A stretch of DNA of 64,000 nucleotides from Clusia tigrina (GCA_920105625.2 CAKKTE020000278.1:1054001-1118000), one strand, 5' to 3'; positions 12,980 through 25,135 are shown, counted from the stretch's first letter. Notes: a model not told the origin generated them from the letters alone. Translations and numbers: made by a program.

Positions 12980-13420
12980 TTGCAGCCCCACATCCCATGC
13001 ATTACGCCATAAAGCTAGGTGGAAAAATCCAGAAGATCACACTCTGGGCCTCACTACCAAAACTTACACAATCCAAGCTCATGATTGGGGACTACAACTC
13101 AAAACGTGCAGCTCTATGTCTACAGCTAAGCAAAAACAATTTAAGAACTCTGACAGGTCACCTCACAGGCCACTGTCGTTTAAGAAGCCACCTCATGAAT
13201 CTGGGACGCTCACCAGTAAACACGTGAAGGTTCTGCACGGAGGCAGAAGAAACACCAGAGCACCTTCTAATGAACTGCGAAGCCTTAGCTTGTAGTAGAA
13301 ATATCTGTAGCATTAGTGGCCCGAGGGCAGAGACTTTAGAGCAATGAACCCCAACTCAGTGCTATGTTTCCTTAGAACTATTGGACTAATAGAAGACCTT
13401 GAATAGGTACATGCAGGAGG
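12980..13420 (+). mobile_element. Non-LTR retrotransposon 3' end (post-RNase H, Zn motif)
   Basis: Across frames this reads MIGDYNSKRAALCLQLSK, then LRTLTGHLTGHCRLRSHL, then RFCTEAEETPEHLLMNCEAL. It is the C-terminal region after the RNase H domain in R1/LOA/I-like non-LTR retrotransposons, ending in a CX2C...H...C zinc-type motif. There is one frame change near 13225. The sequence before it (12480-12980) has long open stretches without clear homology but is probably the same element. A related copy in the opposite orientation lies at 15770-16075, and another at 38935-39110. Confidence 0.68.
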
Positions 13421-13439
13421 AGTACAATATATCAAATTG

Positions 13440-13985
13440 GTCGAGGTACATTTTCCTTCTTTATTTCATTCGTTCATTCATTCAAGCTTTATTGCAGTGA
13501 TGATGTTTGTTCTATACATTCATTACTTTGCAAATATTTTTGAAAACATATATATTTTATATGTCTGAATTATCTTTCGATCCCTTTTCATTATAATATT
13601 AGGTAATAAATGTAAAAATGATTCGTCTCTACAAGTCGAAACTTAATATGAAATTACATCCACATAGCTAATACATAGAGATAATCTTGCTCTCGATTAA
13701 ATGTCTGTCCAAATAGGCGGTCCAGGTTAGTTTATTATCAATATTAACACACAAGTATTTGAGAAGAAACTTATAGTATTCGCAACGAGAGATGCTTCAA
13801 CTATTTTTACTCTGTGTCTTTTACAAAATTACAATTGTCGTTTTATTATGGTTAACATTTTACCCAAAGGGCACCATTTATCATCTGTATTGAGTATGTA
13901 CGGTAATACGAGTGTATGCTCGAGTCTTCCTATGATAACGACGTGCATTCTGAACCAGTTTATACCAATAACCTAAGTTTAAAAG
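13440..13985. other. Unassigned sequence
   Basis: Nothing recognised apart from a short CATT-rich stretch at about 13465-13485. Confidence 0.5.
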
Positions 13986-13995
13986 AAACTTCCAT

Positions 13996-14100
13996 TAGGT
14001 TAGGTTAAGTTACGAAGGCGTGTGCGGATACGCACTTCCACTCGGAGACATCTATGTCCATTATGACTATGAGGCATACTCGTCCACCTTCTATTAGAGT
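13996..14100 (-). mobile_element. Short 3' end of an RNase H-bearing non-LTR element
   Basis: The TAGGTTAGGTTAAGTTACG end and the CTCGGAGACATCTATGTCC and GAGGCATACTCGTCCACC blocks match the larger copies at 25588 and 32275. In minus orientation it ends with AACCTAACCTA-type repeats, as expected for the 3' terminus of this family. It is a 5'-truncated copy of about 100 bp. Confidence 0.65.
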
Positions 14101-15765
14101 CATACATGGTTTTACTGAACGTATCCGAATAATGCGTTTGTTGTACTGTAATATTTTACTGCTAAAAAGTTTTTCGCACATATTTTATTTGCTAGGAAAC
14201 CTTTTTCCAATTCCTGACTCCTCATTCACTTTTGAAGGTATCCCTTAAAGAAAGGAGCAATCATTTTGCAACTTTACAATGTGTGGATGGGACAATCTCA
14301 GTACTTTTCTGCAAAATTCTAAAACTCATATAAGGAACTTAATGAACCACTATTTTAAACGTACAGAAAAACAAAAAAGTGTACTAACCTGAATTGGAAT
14401 ATATTATTACAAAAAGGTAATGATTTATAAGGTTTTTTTAATTATGTTTACCTAAACAAATCAATCAATACCATATTGATCAATTCAATTTTTCTTGAAA
14501 AAGAAAACAAAAATAAAAATAAACAACAACAATAAAGAACAAAAGAGGATTGACTGCACGTAACACAACAGTTTATGTTCGTGCAAATCTTCTTCAATAG
14601 ATACTTCATTAAATCACAATTGCATTTGCCATTTGCACGTAGACTACACAGCGTTCAAAAGGCACAAAATGCGCTTACTCGTGCAGCACTAGATTATTGT
14701 GGAAATTAACGCATATTGTGCATAAAGGGCACCCCGCTGTTTATATAGCTACAAGCTGCTACTTCCAAAATTGTATAGTCCTCCACTCACACATGCATGC
14801 TTACACAAATTCTCTCAGGTTTGGTGGTTGGCTCTAACATTCAATACCGACCAGTGACGTAGACACGATTTGTCCAAGGGGTGTTACTGGTAATTGGCAT
14901 ACAACTATGAATCCCAAACAGGGTAGAGTTCGTAATAACAAGGAAGGATAAAGGATGTATTTCAAAATTAACTATTAACAGTGCAACAGTTAAGAGAATC
15001 GTTATACCATAACGACATATACGATGCCATGCATATGCATATCAATAATGACGTGTGCGGCCACATTGGAATTTGCAGGACTTTGGGACAATACTGCATA
15101 TTTAAACATGAAGCTAAACATATTAAACAAAGTTACTAATTGTGGTGATGAATATCTATACTAAATGGATATCAAATTATTGATATGAGAAGTGGTACTA
15201 AAATGACACGCCCATTTTTTTGGCAAAATTTATATAATAATAATCTCATAGTTATGTTATTATAATTTATTCGAATTGTGTGACAAATGGGTAAATTATT
15301 AATCACATATATTTTCATTACTTTAATTTCGCCAATTATAGAGAGATTCACATGACAGAAATTATATATGCCAGCTGTATCTGTTATATAAAATATGTTA
15401 ATAGATTATTTATATATCAGTTTGGCTTCAACTTGTGTGTAGAATTTTATGTAAAAATGTGGACATACTCAACAGCAATTAAGTGACATTTCAATATGAA
15501 AATCGATTAATAACTATTTTGATTTCTCATATGAAGTAAAAATTGTCGATACTATTATTTGTTGGTTTTAAAACAGCCGTTTATGTAACAATTACATAAT
15601 GACAGTTGGCAAAGTTTTAGTTTAACAGTAGACAGTCATCGAAGTGACCGTGACCGTTTTTAAGCTCTATGAATGTATTAATTTATATGGAAAGGTACAC
15701 AGTCCCTGAGGTAAATTGATAAATTATTTACTCTAGATTAGATTTATTTAATGGTGTTATTACCC
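14101..15765. other. Unassigned AT-rich sequence
   Basis: No gene or element recognised. Confidence 0.5.
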
Positions 15766-15769
15766 AACT

Positions 15770-16076
15770 ACAGTGTCCTACAGTGTCCGATTAAAATGCT
15801 TGTGATGATTCTTAATTTACTCCGAGGCATACTCCTTAGCTCTTTTAGGATTACAATCTCCCAGAATAGCTTTAGACTGCCTTAATCCCGGAAGAGTTTT
15901 CCAGGTTTGACTTCTTTTTGCATCCATGTTGATCTGGGCACATCTTTCAATAGCGTGAATCTCCACTTGAAAAATGCTTGGGTAAGGACCCGTTGGTTCA
16001 CAGTAGTTGGTTCTAGACCCTAATACTCCTCCCCCAGTTCCGTCCATTGTCTTATGGATTGTATTGTATACCATAA
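15770..16076 (-). pseudogene. Non-LTR retrotransposon RNase H fragment
   Basis: On the minus strand the open stretch starting at 16074 gives an RNase H segment: DGTGGGVLGSRTNY, then YPSIFQVEIHAIERCAQINMD. The acidic E of the EIHAI motif is present, and the DG of the first Asp motif is recognisable. It then jumps to ILGDCNPKRA and LRIITSILIGHCR-like sequence, so an internal deletion has removed the middle of the domain. It belongs to the same clade as 12980-13420. Confidence 0.75.
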
Positions 16077-16079
16077 GAG

Positions 16080-17500
16080 GGAGTTTTCTATAATTTTATA
16101 CGTCTCGGTTAAACCATTCCATTTTTTTTTGCATCTCATATTTGTACTATATTTGTTCAAAGTTGAATTTTCTTGGCATAAAATCATTATTTAGTCTAAG
16201 TAAGTATTTAAAAAATGCGATTCTGAATTTTATTGATAAAAATATTACAATTAATTGGAACTGAGTTTTTTTTTTCAACCAAGTCATTGCGAAGTACAAT
16301 ACTTTGCTACTATTTTGTTTTCAATGCTAACACCCTTTTTATACTCTGAAACCTCGCTCTGTGGAATTCTCGTTAAATTGACGAATTTGGGGTATTCCGG
16401 GTAATCCTGATGATCTGAGAGTTTCGTTGCTTCTATACTTACAGTAATAATATTTATTTGTGATCAAAGATTTAGGTACAGAAATAAGAAGTAGCCCATT
16501 TTGATAATTAAGTTGAAAAATAAAATTTTTGTTCAATGTGTAAACTCATTCTTGACATACTGTATGTTTCTTCGTATTTAGAAGATTTGAGCAATTGTGT
16601 GCTATAAATTGCATTTCTTCCTTTCCATTCAACACAATTTTGAAAGTATAGTTTCCTATTCAATAAATAAAATACCGCTGCTTTCAATAGATTGATACTG
16701 ATGTTTTCTCCTCTTTCACGATGGAAAGTATGGAAGAATTTGTTTATAATGGTTAATTAATATCGTTCAGAACTGATACAATTTATACTGGTGAGTGCAT
16801 TATCATTTTTATTATGAGCAGATCAGATACAGTTCTGGGAATTAGCCAGCTTATACTTGAGTCGATTAATGAAGAGACTGTAGTCCAAGTGAATTTTTTC
16901 CTGCAGTCGGAAAACCGATATACATTTCATATAGAATCTACATTTTGGAAATTTACTATCGTTAGTATAAATTCGTATTAAAAATAGTGTCGAAACTGTA
17001 TCATATGAAGATGATATCAGTCTTTCCATTCATATTGACTACATTTTTCTATTTCGGTGTAATTTTCGCGATTGCGAATGTCACTTTCTTGCGCCGGAGA
17101 ACGCAAATAATTAGGCAATTCAATTAGCAAACGGTACTTGGTAAAACCAATATTTGCTAAAATTTAGAAAGCATGCTGCAACAAGTTTTTTCCACAAGTA
17201 CTTGAGCCAACTACAGTGCTTCCTCAAGTGGGAACGCAAAGTAGATTTCATTTGTGTTTGTTTTTAAATGAAGAATTCGCTTCCCGTCTGCTAAAATTTT
17301 TCAAGCTCACACAAATTATAATGATGAATGGTTTAACACTCTCTTCATTATATTTTCATTTCTTGATATTAAAATGCCTTTAATAACAATTTAAAGAATT
17401 TTTTTGGATACATTCTTTTTTATTTTTCATTTCAATTTTATTCATACACAAATTTGGAAACTTGTAAGAAATTAACTTCAATTTTCAATATCAGTTATCA
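16080..17500. other. Unassigned AT-rich sequence
   Basis: No gene or element recognised. Confidence 0.5.
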
Positions 17501-17504
17501 CCAA

Positions 17505-18140
17505 TCCTATCTAAATTGCTCGAGCGGTTATTGCTGGAAACACTAATATCAAACCTTAATTCAATTATTCGTCATAATCAATTTGGGTTCCGTAAGCATC
17601 ATACAACTCTCGACCAAGTGCACCGCATTGCTTCTGAAATAAGACGAACATGCGAACAAAGGATGTACTGCTCAGGAATATTCCTAGATATCGCAGAGGC
17701 CTTTGACAAGGTCTGGCATGAAGGACTTATCTATAAAATGAGAAAGCAATTCGCACATGCTTCTGGAGGCACAGTTAACAAATCGGAAATTCAGATTTAA
17801 ATATAAAGAATTCCGAACACCAGACTTGGAAATTATGGCTGGTGTGCCACAAGGTAGTGTGCTTGGCCATATACTATACACTTTGTATACTTCTGGTTTG
17901 CCAACTGATAAACACCTCGTTAAAGGAGCAAAAAAGTGTACATGTGACATTATAGAAACGAAGAAAATCCAAATGAAACTCAGGGCAAGTTCCTTGTACT
18001 GGCTTATGAACAAAAAATCGAAGCTAAGACTGCAATATAAAGTGCTTATATACAAGGCTTCAATTATGCCAATTAGGACTTACGCTGTCTAGATTTGGGG
18101 CACTACTGGTACTTTCAGAAATATTTATACGAAAAGATAA
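17505..18140 (+). pseudogene. Jockey-clade reverse transcriptase fragment
   Basis: The sequence shows LERLLLETLISNLNS, HNQFGFRKHHTTLDQVHRI, FLDIAEAFDKVWHEGL, then after a frame change GVPQGSVLGHILYTLYTS and KVLIYKASIMPIRTYAV. These are the fingers, motif A (LDIAEAFD), motif B (GVPQGS) and thumb phrases of Jockey-type non-LTR retrotransposons. The catalytic YADD block that should lie between motif B and the thumb is absent: the sequence passes directly from SGLPTDKHLVK to an ETKKIQMKLR segment. The copy is therefore a deletion derivative. It matches in kind the copies at 23600 and 59450. Confidence 0.82.
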
Positions 18141-18311
18141 ACATGACGGCACAGGCAGATAATAAGATAAACAGATAATGGCCAAGTTTTATAAAAGAAA
18201 TATAAGGAGAATATATTAGGGCATGTAATAATCTCTAATGGAGATAGTGCAAGTGACAAGTGACAATCAGCAAATATACAACGCCACTGAACTTCTTTGA
18301 GTATGTATGTA

Positions 18312-18854
18312 CACTTAGCAGAAAAAGTCTACGTACAACATATGAAAATAACAAATTTAAGTTATTTATTCAATTTCAGGATGATTTTTTAAAATTTTGT
18401 TGATGCAGTATCATAGTCTTTTATGTTTACTATATATTTGCAAAAAAAAATTTGGTAAAAACAACAACAAATAAAAAATAACTGAACTTAAATCCAAAAA
18501 GAGCAAATTTCAATGCGGAAAAAGTCTACGTACAAAATATAAATGAATGAAAAAATACTACTGCTGAAGTAACAGCCTTTATATTTTGGAATAATTGTGT
18601 TTCTTTGTCTCAATAAGTATCTTTATGCTTTTGTACGTAAACTTTTTCTGCATTGAATTTCGCTCTTTTTGGATTTAAGTTCAGTTATTTTTTGTTTGTT
18701 GTTGTTTTTGCCAAATTTTTGTTTGCAAATATATAGTAAACATAAAAGACTATGATACTGCATCACCAAAATTTTAAAAAATCATCCCGTAATTGAATAA
18801 ATAACTTCAATTTGTTATTTTCATATGTTGTACGTAGACTTTTTCTGCTAAGTG
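18312..18854. mobile_element. Tc1-type MITE with IR/DR arms and TA target site
   Basis: Two arms of about 226 bp (18312-18537 and 18628-18854) are near-identical inverted repeats around a 90-bp spacer. The element is bounded by TA on both sides (18310-18311, 18855-18856), and the ends begin CACTTAGCAGAAAAAG. Inside each arm, about 195 bp from the tip, the motif GAAAAAGTCTACGTACAA recurs (left arm 18518 onward; right arm near 18630). Each arm therefore carries an outer and an inner direct repeat, the IR/DR layout of Tc1-like elements such as Sleeping Beauty and Minos. There is no transposase ORF, so it was moved in trans. Confidence 0.88.
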
Positions 18855-18856
18855 TA

Positions 18857-19745
18857 TATACATTATGAATATATTATATCTACGATATGCAGCCCATCAT
18901 CGTGCGAGGAGACACCAATGTGTAAGAATTTTAAATGATGTGTAAATGCGAATTTTTGTCATTAACATTTAAATGCTTCACAGCATCCACTTCGGCATTT
19001 AATTAGCAAAATTCAGCAGGCAGCTTCAGCGTTGTGGCTTCCGGAATCTGCAAAAACTTGCAACACTTCAAAATTCTCTTTTTACATTATATTCATTTTT
19101 TTTGGTGTTTTTTGCTTACTACGTCCACTCGGAATTGATCCGTTGATTAAGAAGTAAGTCCCTGTATTCGAAAGACAAAACTCTCAAAATTATTTAATAC
19201 TCTATAAAGAGCTATGGAAACACTGAGCGAGATAGTTTCAGTTCACAATCTACACATATATAAGAATAGTTAAAAACCAATCAAGAAGTCGGAATTTGAG
19301 TTACATCGCCTCAGAGATACCCTTCACCTTTAAAAGTTCCCAACTCAACCGTGGCAATATTGCCTCCATAATACACAATAATTAATATTATCTTTGTAGC
19401 ACGTTTTTCATACTGTTGAATACTATGTATAGGTGGGAGTGGCTATATTGACCACTAAGATTCCTAATATAATTTGTACTACTATATCAAACACCTTTCA
19501 CCTAATATAATATTGCGATTTGTAATAGAGAAAGATTTTCAAGACGTACAAATAATATCTAGTAGTAGAATTTGTTAAAAAAAATAAATGAAGTTATAGA
19601 CTTATGAACCTGTCTTGTATGCCGTGGCTTGGCGATTTCTGATATATACATTGTGGGCCATCGGTGGGATTCTTTTTTATACTCTTTTCTTTTAAAAAAG
19701 GTAATTTTGTGCGGCTGAGAGGGTTTTCAACTACAACAAAGAGAC
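18857..19745. other. Unassigned sequence
   Basis: No gene or defined element. Short phrases resemble dispersed AT-rich repeats seen elsewhere in the window. Confidence 0.45.
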
Positions 19746-19750
19746 ACAGT

Positions 19751-20773
19751 CACCCCAATTCTAAATACGCATGCGGATTCTTTTTCACGCGGATTTTATT
19801 TTACGTGCGGATTTTTTCCGCCTATTCTCAATTTATGCAGATTCGGAATTCGTAGTGAAATTTCAAACCACACTTCGAACTTACAAACAGCTGAGTTTGT
19901 TATGTGTTTTGGTTTGATAATTAACTTCCAAAAAACTTAAAAAAAATAAAAAATAATTCAATCCTTACAAAAGTATGGCATTTGAAACAATCTTAAAATT
20001 TTCTAATTATATATGAAAAGTTGAGATCACCTCAGTCTAAAGTTTTTATTATTAATTTTTCATTTAAAAACTAAAGTCAACGAGTTATTTATATATTTAA
20101 CCATTTCTTAAATATATATACTATGTATGTTCTTTGGTTTTATTTTCTTTAGTATTCGCAATTTGAAGTTTTAATGCTTCTAGTTCAATTGCTCTCCGTC
20201 TTTGCTTCCACTTTTTCCTTCGACCTCTTGTGGAATCCACTGCCAATGTCGCGGTTTGCAAACCATTGTTTCCAATAGACTTTCCATCTGAAGCTTGTTG
20301 GCTGTCTTCGTCCTTAAAAAAGCACTCACAATTTGCAAATATACACATGTACCTTGTGCATTAAAGACTTACATTTTTCTTGTGCTTACCCGCAAATAAA
20401 TTTCCAAATTTAAGATTTTTTTAAATTTTCCTGAAGAAAATTCACAGATAAACATATTTTAATTCATCAACTTAATTTATAACCCCATTTTATTAAAAGA
20501 ATTGGATTTTTAAGAAGTTTTAATTAAATACTCACAAGATTCCACTAATATCACATCAAAAATGTTGGCGAACAAAATTATGTGAATTGTAAAAAATTTC
20601 CGCGAATTTATGTTCTTTAGAATACCGTGGATTGCGGATGCGGAATTCTTTTGCGGATTTTTCCGCAAGCTCGAAAATTGAAATGTGAAAAATCGCATGC
20701 GGATTTTATTTAGAATATGCGGAAAGCGGAAAGTGACAAAATTCACTGCGGAAAGTTATTGAGAATTGGGGTG
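19751..20773 (-). mobile_element. PIF/Harbinger-like transposon, TSD AGT
   Basis: The element starts CACCCCAATTCT and ends with the inverse, AGAATTGGGGTG. It is flanked by the same three bases, AGT (19748-19750 and 20774-20776). A 3-bp target duplication is typical of PIF/Harbinger. Both subterminal regions are dense in GCGGA/TCCGC motifs (about 19770-19822 and 20632-20755), which look like transposase-binding arrays. The 1.02-kb body contains only a short basic-protein coding stretch on the minus strand and no DDE nuclease. It therefore looks like an internally deleted derivative. Confidence 0.72.
20121..20348 (-). pseudogene. Basic C-terminal fragment, possible Harbinger Myb-like protein
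   Basis: A 75-residue minus-strand open stretch inside the TIR-bounded element contains GRRKKWKQRRRAIELEALK, a strongly basic helix followed by a leucine-containing helix, and ends KTKEHT. PIF/Harbinger elements carry a second, Myb/SANT-like DNA-binding gene whose C-terminus often looks like this. The first residues may be intronic: a GTAAGT at about 20372 on the minus strand and an AG just before the DEDSQQ codons could form a small intron. No DNA-binding domain is visible upstream, so the gene is incomplete. Confidence 0.45.
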
Positions 20774-20791
20774 AGTAAGTATGTATATTTA

Positions 20792-21731
20792 GGGTTTTTC
20801 AAAAGAAACGCTACAAAAGTAAATCGATAGTGACAGCAAACGACGCCATATTTTTTCCCGCTCTTTTGACATTTCTCTTCAGTAAGGATTGCCATTTCAT
20901 CATGCAAAGACATACGAGCCAACAACGAGCCAACAACGAGCCGAAATTATTAAAATTTACTACCGAAATTCGGAGTCAGTCGCCTCAACTTTAAGAGCGT
21001 TACATCCAATTTATGATGAGGCTCATTTCTGGCTGAATGGCTTCGTCAATAAGCAAAATATGCGTTATTTGTTAGACAGGAATCCACACGTACTCCATGA
21101 GTCATCATTGCATCCCGAAAAAATTAGGGTTTGGTGCGGTTTATGGGCCGGCGGCGTCATTGGGCCGTACTTCTTCCGTGATGATCAAGACCGGCACATT
21201 ACTGTGAATGCGAATCGCCACCGTTCAATGATAACCGAACATTTTCGACCCCAATTGGATAATATGGACTTGGAGGAGATGTGGTTCCAACAAGACGGCG
21301 CCACAATCCATACAGCGAATGCCAAAATCAATTTACTGCAAACCAAGTTTGGTGAACGTGTTATCTCACGAAATGGCCCAGTCGATTGGCCGCCTCGGTT
21401 GTGCGATTTCACGCCGTTAGATTATTTGCTGTGGGGCTACGTCAAGTCTATGGTCTATGCCAATAAGCCAGCGACGATTGATGACCTTCGTACGAATATC
21501 GAACGTGAAATTGCAGCAGTATCGGCCGATTTATGCTTGAAAACAGTTGGAAATTGGGTTCAGCGTCTGGACTTTTGCAAGCGTGCCCGTGGTGGCCATG
21601 CAAAAGAAATCGAGTTCCATGCATAATGGCATCGAATGTACTTTCACAGGAATAAAGAATTTCATTGATATCAAAAACCGGTTTTGTTTTATTTAAAAAA
21701 ACTTTTGTAGCGCTCTTATTTAAAAACCCGG
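20792..21731 (+). mobile_element. DD41D (rosa-like) Tc1/mariner-family transposon, deleted copy
   Basis: The left end GGGTTTTTCAAAAGAAACGC and the right end, read inverted as CCGGGTTTTTAAATAAGAGCGC, share a GCTACAAAAGT block and are each bordered by TA. The body carries a transposase with an internal deletion. A second copy at 34190 keeps sequence lost here, and this copy keeps the C-terminus lost there. Confidence 0.82.
20889..21626 (+). pseudogene. DD41D transposase, internally deleted but otherwise open
   Basis: A 245-residue open frame runs to the natural stop. Its N-terminal part (SQQRAEIIKIYYRNSESVAS) is the start of the helix-turn-helix domain. It then jumps from TLRALHPIY directly to DEAHFWLNGFVNKQN, so about half the DNA-binding region is missing. 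The catalytic core has Asp in DEAHF, Asp in WFQQDGAT and Asp in FTPLDYLLWG, with 41 residues between the last two. DD41D is the spacing reported for rosa-type elements of the IS630-Tc1-mariner superfamily. The catalytic triad is intact, but without the full DNA-binding domain the protein should be unable to recognise its ends. Confidence 0.85.
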
Positions 21732-22017
21732 TATACCGATATTATCAGAATCACTTTCTGAACAATTTTAATTTTGCCCGCCTGTCTGTCCATTTGTGGC
21801 CAGGCCCTAAAAAGCCATACATAAAAAATATCAGATAAAGGCCACTTCTCGCTCTAATATGATCAATTCAAGGTACCCTACTACTAACGTAGATACGCTC
21901 CTAATGATGATTTATGTAGAAAATATCCCCATTGTTGAACTCGCACGCACAAGGAAAGATAAAGGGTATTTCTAAGTCGGTCTAACCCGACTTCAGACTT
22001 CTTTACCCGCTATATAA

Positions 22018-22256
<239 letters not shown>

Positions 22257-22319
22257 TTTATTTCTTTTAGTTTCATTTAGTTAGTTCTATATAAATATTC
22301 AATAAGGTTGTTTTTAGCT

Positions 22320-22565
22320 TTCGGTGTATACTCCCCTGCGTATGTTACAAGGAAGCCAAAGAGAGTACAAAGGGAGTATTCACTTTATGCTCCCAAAGGA
22401 AGTTAAAGGAAGGTCTCTCAGAAAACAAAAACTTTCTAGCTTTTCGCTCTGACCTCCCCTCCAATGGCATGTACATAATAGGCCAAAGGGAGGTCTCCGG
22501 GGAGCAATGATATATTCCCTTGGAGACTACAGGGAGTACTGGAATGATCCCCTTTCCTGCTGGGT
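22320..22565. repeat. Possible unclassified dispersed repeat
   Basis: This 245-bp block is GC-richer than its surroundings and is built from repeated GGGAGTAC / AGGTCTC / CTCCC words in both orientations, ending CCCTTTCCTGCTGGG. The structure suggests a non-autonomous element or LTR piece. I could not find clean terminal repeats or a duplication. Confidence 0.3.
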
Positions 22566-22569
22566 AAGC

Positions 22570-23110
22570 TCATTTTTGGAAACCAAAACAACAACAAAAA
22601 ATATTATGTTATTCATATATTTTTGTAGTCATTGATCTGAGGATATGCCAAAGTACACCAAAAATATCAATTCATCTAATAAATAATTTTTAATAAATTT
22701 ATATATTTCATCCAATGTCTCAAATAGAAAAATTTAAAAACACAAAAAATTTTGAAGGTACTGATTTGGATACTGTTTGGGGCGATAATAGTGACATAGT
22801 AATATTCGGCACCCTATTCATACTAAATAATGGTTTATTCGTGGTTTTTTGTAAAGGCGAATCTGACACTGCTTTGGCTATAATAGGTTTGGAACAAAAA
22901 AAATTACTTCTAAAGTTCTGCGTATTATTGAACGTAAAAAAATACATATTTCTGTGTTCTCTCTCCCCATCTCTGCCAAAAGACTCATCCATCAAATTTC
23001 ATAAATGTATTTATTAAGTTATTGGAAGGCATTGTTTCATATCCAATATGTTAGGTATATTTTGAGAATAGAAAAACACCCAATGATGATATTTTAAGAG
23101 TGGGAATTCT
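22570..23110. other. Unassigned; one open stretch of unknown meaning
   Basis: A 100-residue forward open stretch (22715-23017) and its complement are both open, which is common in AT-rich DNA. No motif is recognised, and I do not call a gene. Confidence 0.4.
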
Positions 23111-23179
23111 TTTATTCCACCTTACTTTTGCTGGGTCCTGATGGTTACACCAGACCCTTGTTTTGTGGTTATGAAATAG

Positions 23180-23325
23180 CCTAGGTGCAAAACCAAGACT
23201 AATATTGAATGAAGATACTGGTGCTTATAACCAGATCTTCGATATTTGTGTGGAAAGTAGCCTAGGTACAAAACCAAGACTATTGTTGTGAAGGTACGAG
23301 TGCATATAACCAGTCCTCCGGAATG
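23180..23325. repeat. Two-copy tandem repeat of about 81 bp
   Basis: Units start at 23180 and 23261 with AGCCTAGGT(G/A)CAAAACC, and both contain CATATAACCAG or CTTATAACCAG about 55 bp further on. They have diverged by several substitutions. The parent element is not known. Confidence 0.65.
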
Positions 23326-23519
23326 ACCAATTCAATAAAACACTCATTGATAGGTTTCAAAGAACTGATCCATATTTAATAACTTCAGTTAATTTATACT
23401 ATTACAATTGAACCATTATTGCTTTGAAATACGTTTATCATATAAAATAATACATGTTGAACAAATACTACACATATATAAGCTAAACAAACTACTCCTT
23501 ATGGAAATCAGTCAAAAAT

Positions 23520-24985
23520 ATGAACAAACCAGCAGAAGCAGCCTCACCTATAAGATTGACGGACGATGAACGAGAAGCAAGGAAGATAAGGAGATATGTT
23601 TTGCTCAACACCAAAAAACTGTATTCCTACCTCCTAGGAACAGCTTTAAAATACCAAAAATAGGCAATGAAATCCAACTGATGGACCTACTGTTGAGACC
23701 GAAAGAAGTGTGGCAATTTATCTCATCTCATTTATACCAAAAGAAAGCAGCAGGCCACGACCTGATAACCTCAAAGATGGTGACGGAGCTACTTCCTCTT
23801 GCTATATTTTTTTTTAAGCAATTCATATTTCTTGTAACAACTCATATGGAGACTTACAATAAGTAAATATATCTTAAAACCAAAGAACAATGTATCACTG
23901 CCCCTTACCACTGTATGGAGAAGATATTAGTGAACACTTATTTTTCTTTCTTGTTATTTAATTCAATTTGAGACAAGGCTACTTTCCACAAATCTGGAAA
24001 CTACCCCACATAACTATGAAACCGAAACCTGGCAAAACTCCAAAACAAGTCTCGTAATACAGACCAATAATCCTACTATCCCTTGTTTGGAAGCTATTGC
24101 TAGCAATATTAACCTCATATTTGACACAGTACAAAATAATACCTCACCACCAATTTGGCTTTCGAAAAAAGCATGGCACTATTGAACAAGTTCATCGAGT
24201 AGTGTCCGAAATCAGCAACACTTTCGAGGAGAAACAATACTGGTCTGCAGTGTTCCTAGATGTCGCACAAGCCTTTGACCAAGTGTAGAACGAGGGCCTT
24301 ATTTATAAAAAAAAATCTACTGCTTTCAAATATTTATAGTGTCTTGGAATCATACTTAAAGGGTGGTCGTTTTCAAGTCAAATGTGAAGAATACCTCTCA
24401 CCCGAAATGGAAATAATGGCTGGAGTACCGTAAAGAAGTGTTCTTGGCCCTATTTTGTCATTTGCACTCAACAAAAACAGGAGCCCTGCTATCACACTCA
24501 ACAACAAAACTATTCCACAGTAGACTGAGGTGAAATATCTAGGTTTCCACATTGTCAGATGCCTTACCTGGAGAACCCACATTGAAAAGAAAAAAGCTCA
24601 TATTAAAAAAGCTAAAGTCTTAACTAGCTTGTAAATAAAAATTCAAAGCTAAGCATCGATTACAAAGTCCTCCTATATAAAGCCATATTAGTAACCATCT
24701 GGACATATGGAATTCAGCTGTGGGGCGAAGCAAAAACATCAAACTGTTGTAAAGGACTCAATCAAAAATACTACGGACGATCACTGAGAGACCGTGGTAC
24801 GTGAAGAACATAAACATCCGCCGCAATCTTCAAATAAAAATAAAGTAACAAATACAATTTAGACTCACCCAAAATACTAGCAAAGAAACCATTACAAACC
24901 ATGCCGACGTCTCGTTTGAAGAGATCTACCACCATCTTATTTCTGTACCTAACTTAATTTTTATTGTTTTATTAAAATAATAGGT
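23520..24985 (+). pseudogene. Jockey-clade retrotransposon, decayed ORF2
   Basis: Forward frames give the Jockey ORF2 phrases in order: PKEVWQFISS...KKAAGHDLITSKM (23690-23780), FRQGYFPQIWKLPHITMKPKPGK (23975-24035), HHQFGFRKKHGTIEQVHRV and VFLDVAQAFDQV (24145-24288, motif A with its Asp). A MAGVP block follows, then TEVKYLGFHIVRCLTWRTHI (24525-24585) and a GIQLWG-type segment (24710-24730). Motif B is broken by a stop (GVP then TAA) and motif C (YADD) is missing, so a deletion lies between about 24460 and 24480. A copy of the same clade lies at 17505. Confidence 0.82.
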
Positions 24986-25128
24986 AGCTAAGTAGTTAAA
25001 GCGGCCGCCCGAAGGTCTCACTTAGGCCAACATTGACCCCTTGTGATATCGCATGAGACAGAGGTCCCATCCCTTTCAAAGGTCCAGCCTCGAGCTTTTA
25101 ATGAAGTAAAAAAAAAAAAAATAAAAAT

Positions 25129-25135
<7 letters not shown>

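Noticed and set aside
20743..20925. Minus-strand frame MLARMSLHDEM..., repeated at 34141
   Set aside because: Both are complements of the left end of the two DD41D transposon copies.
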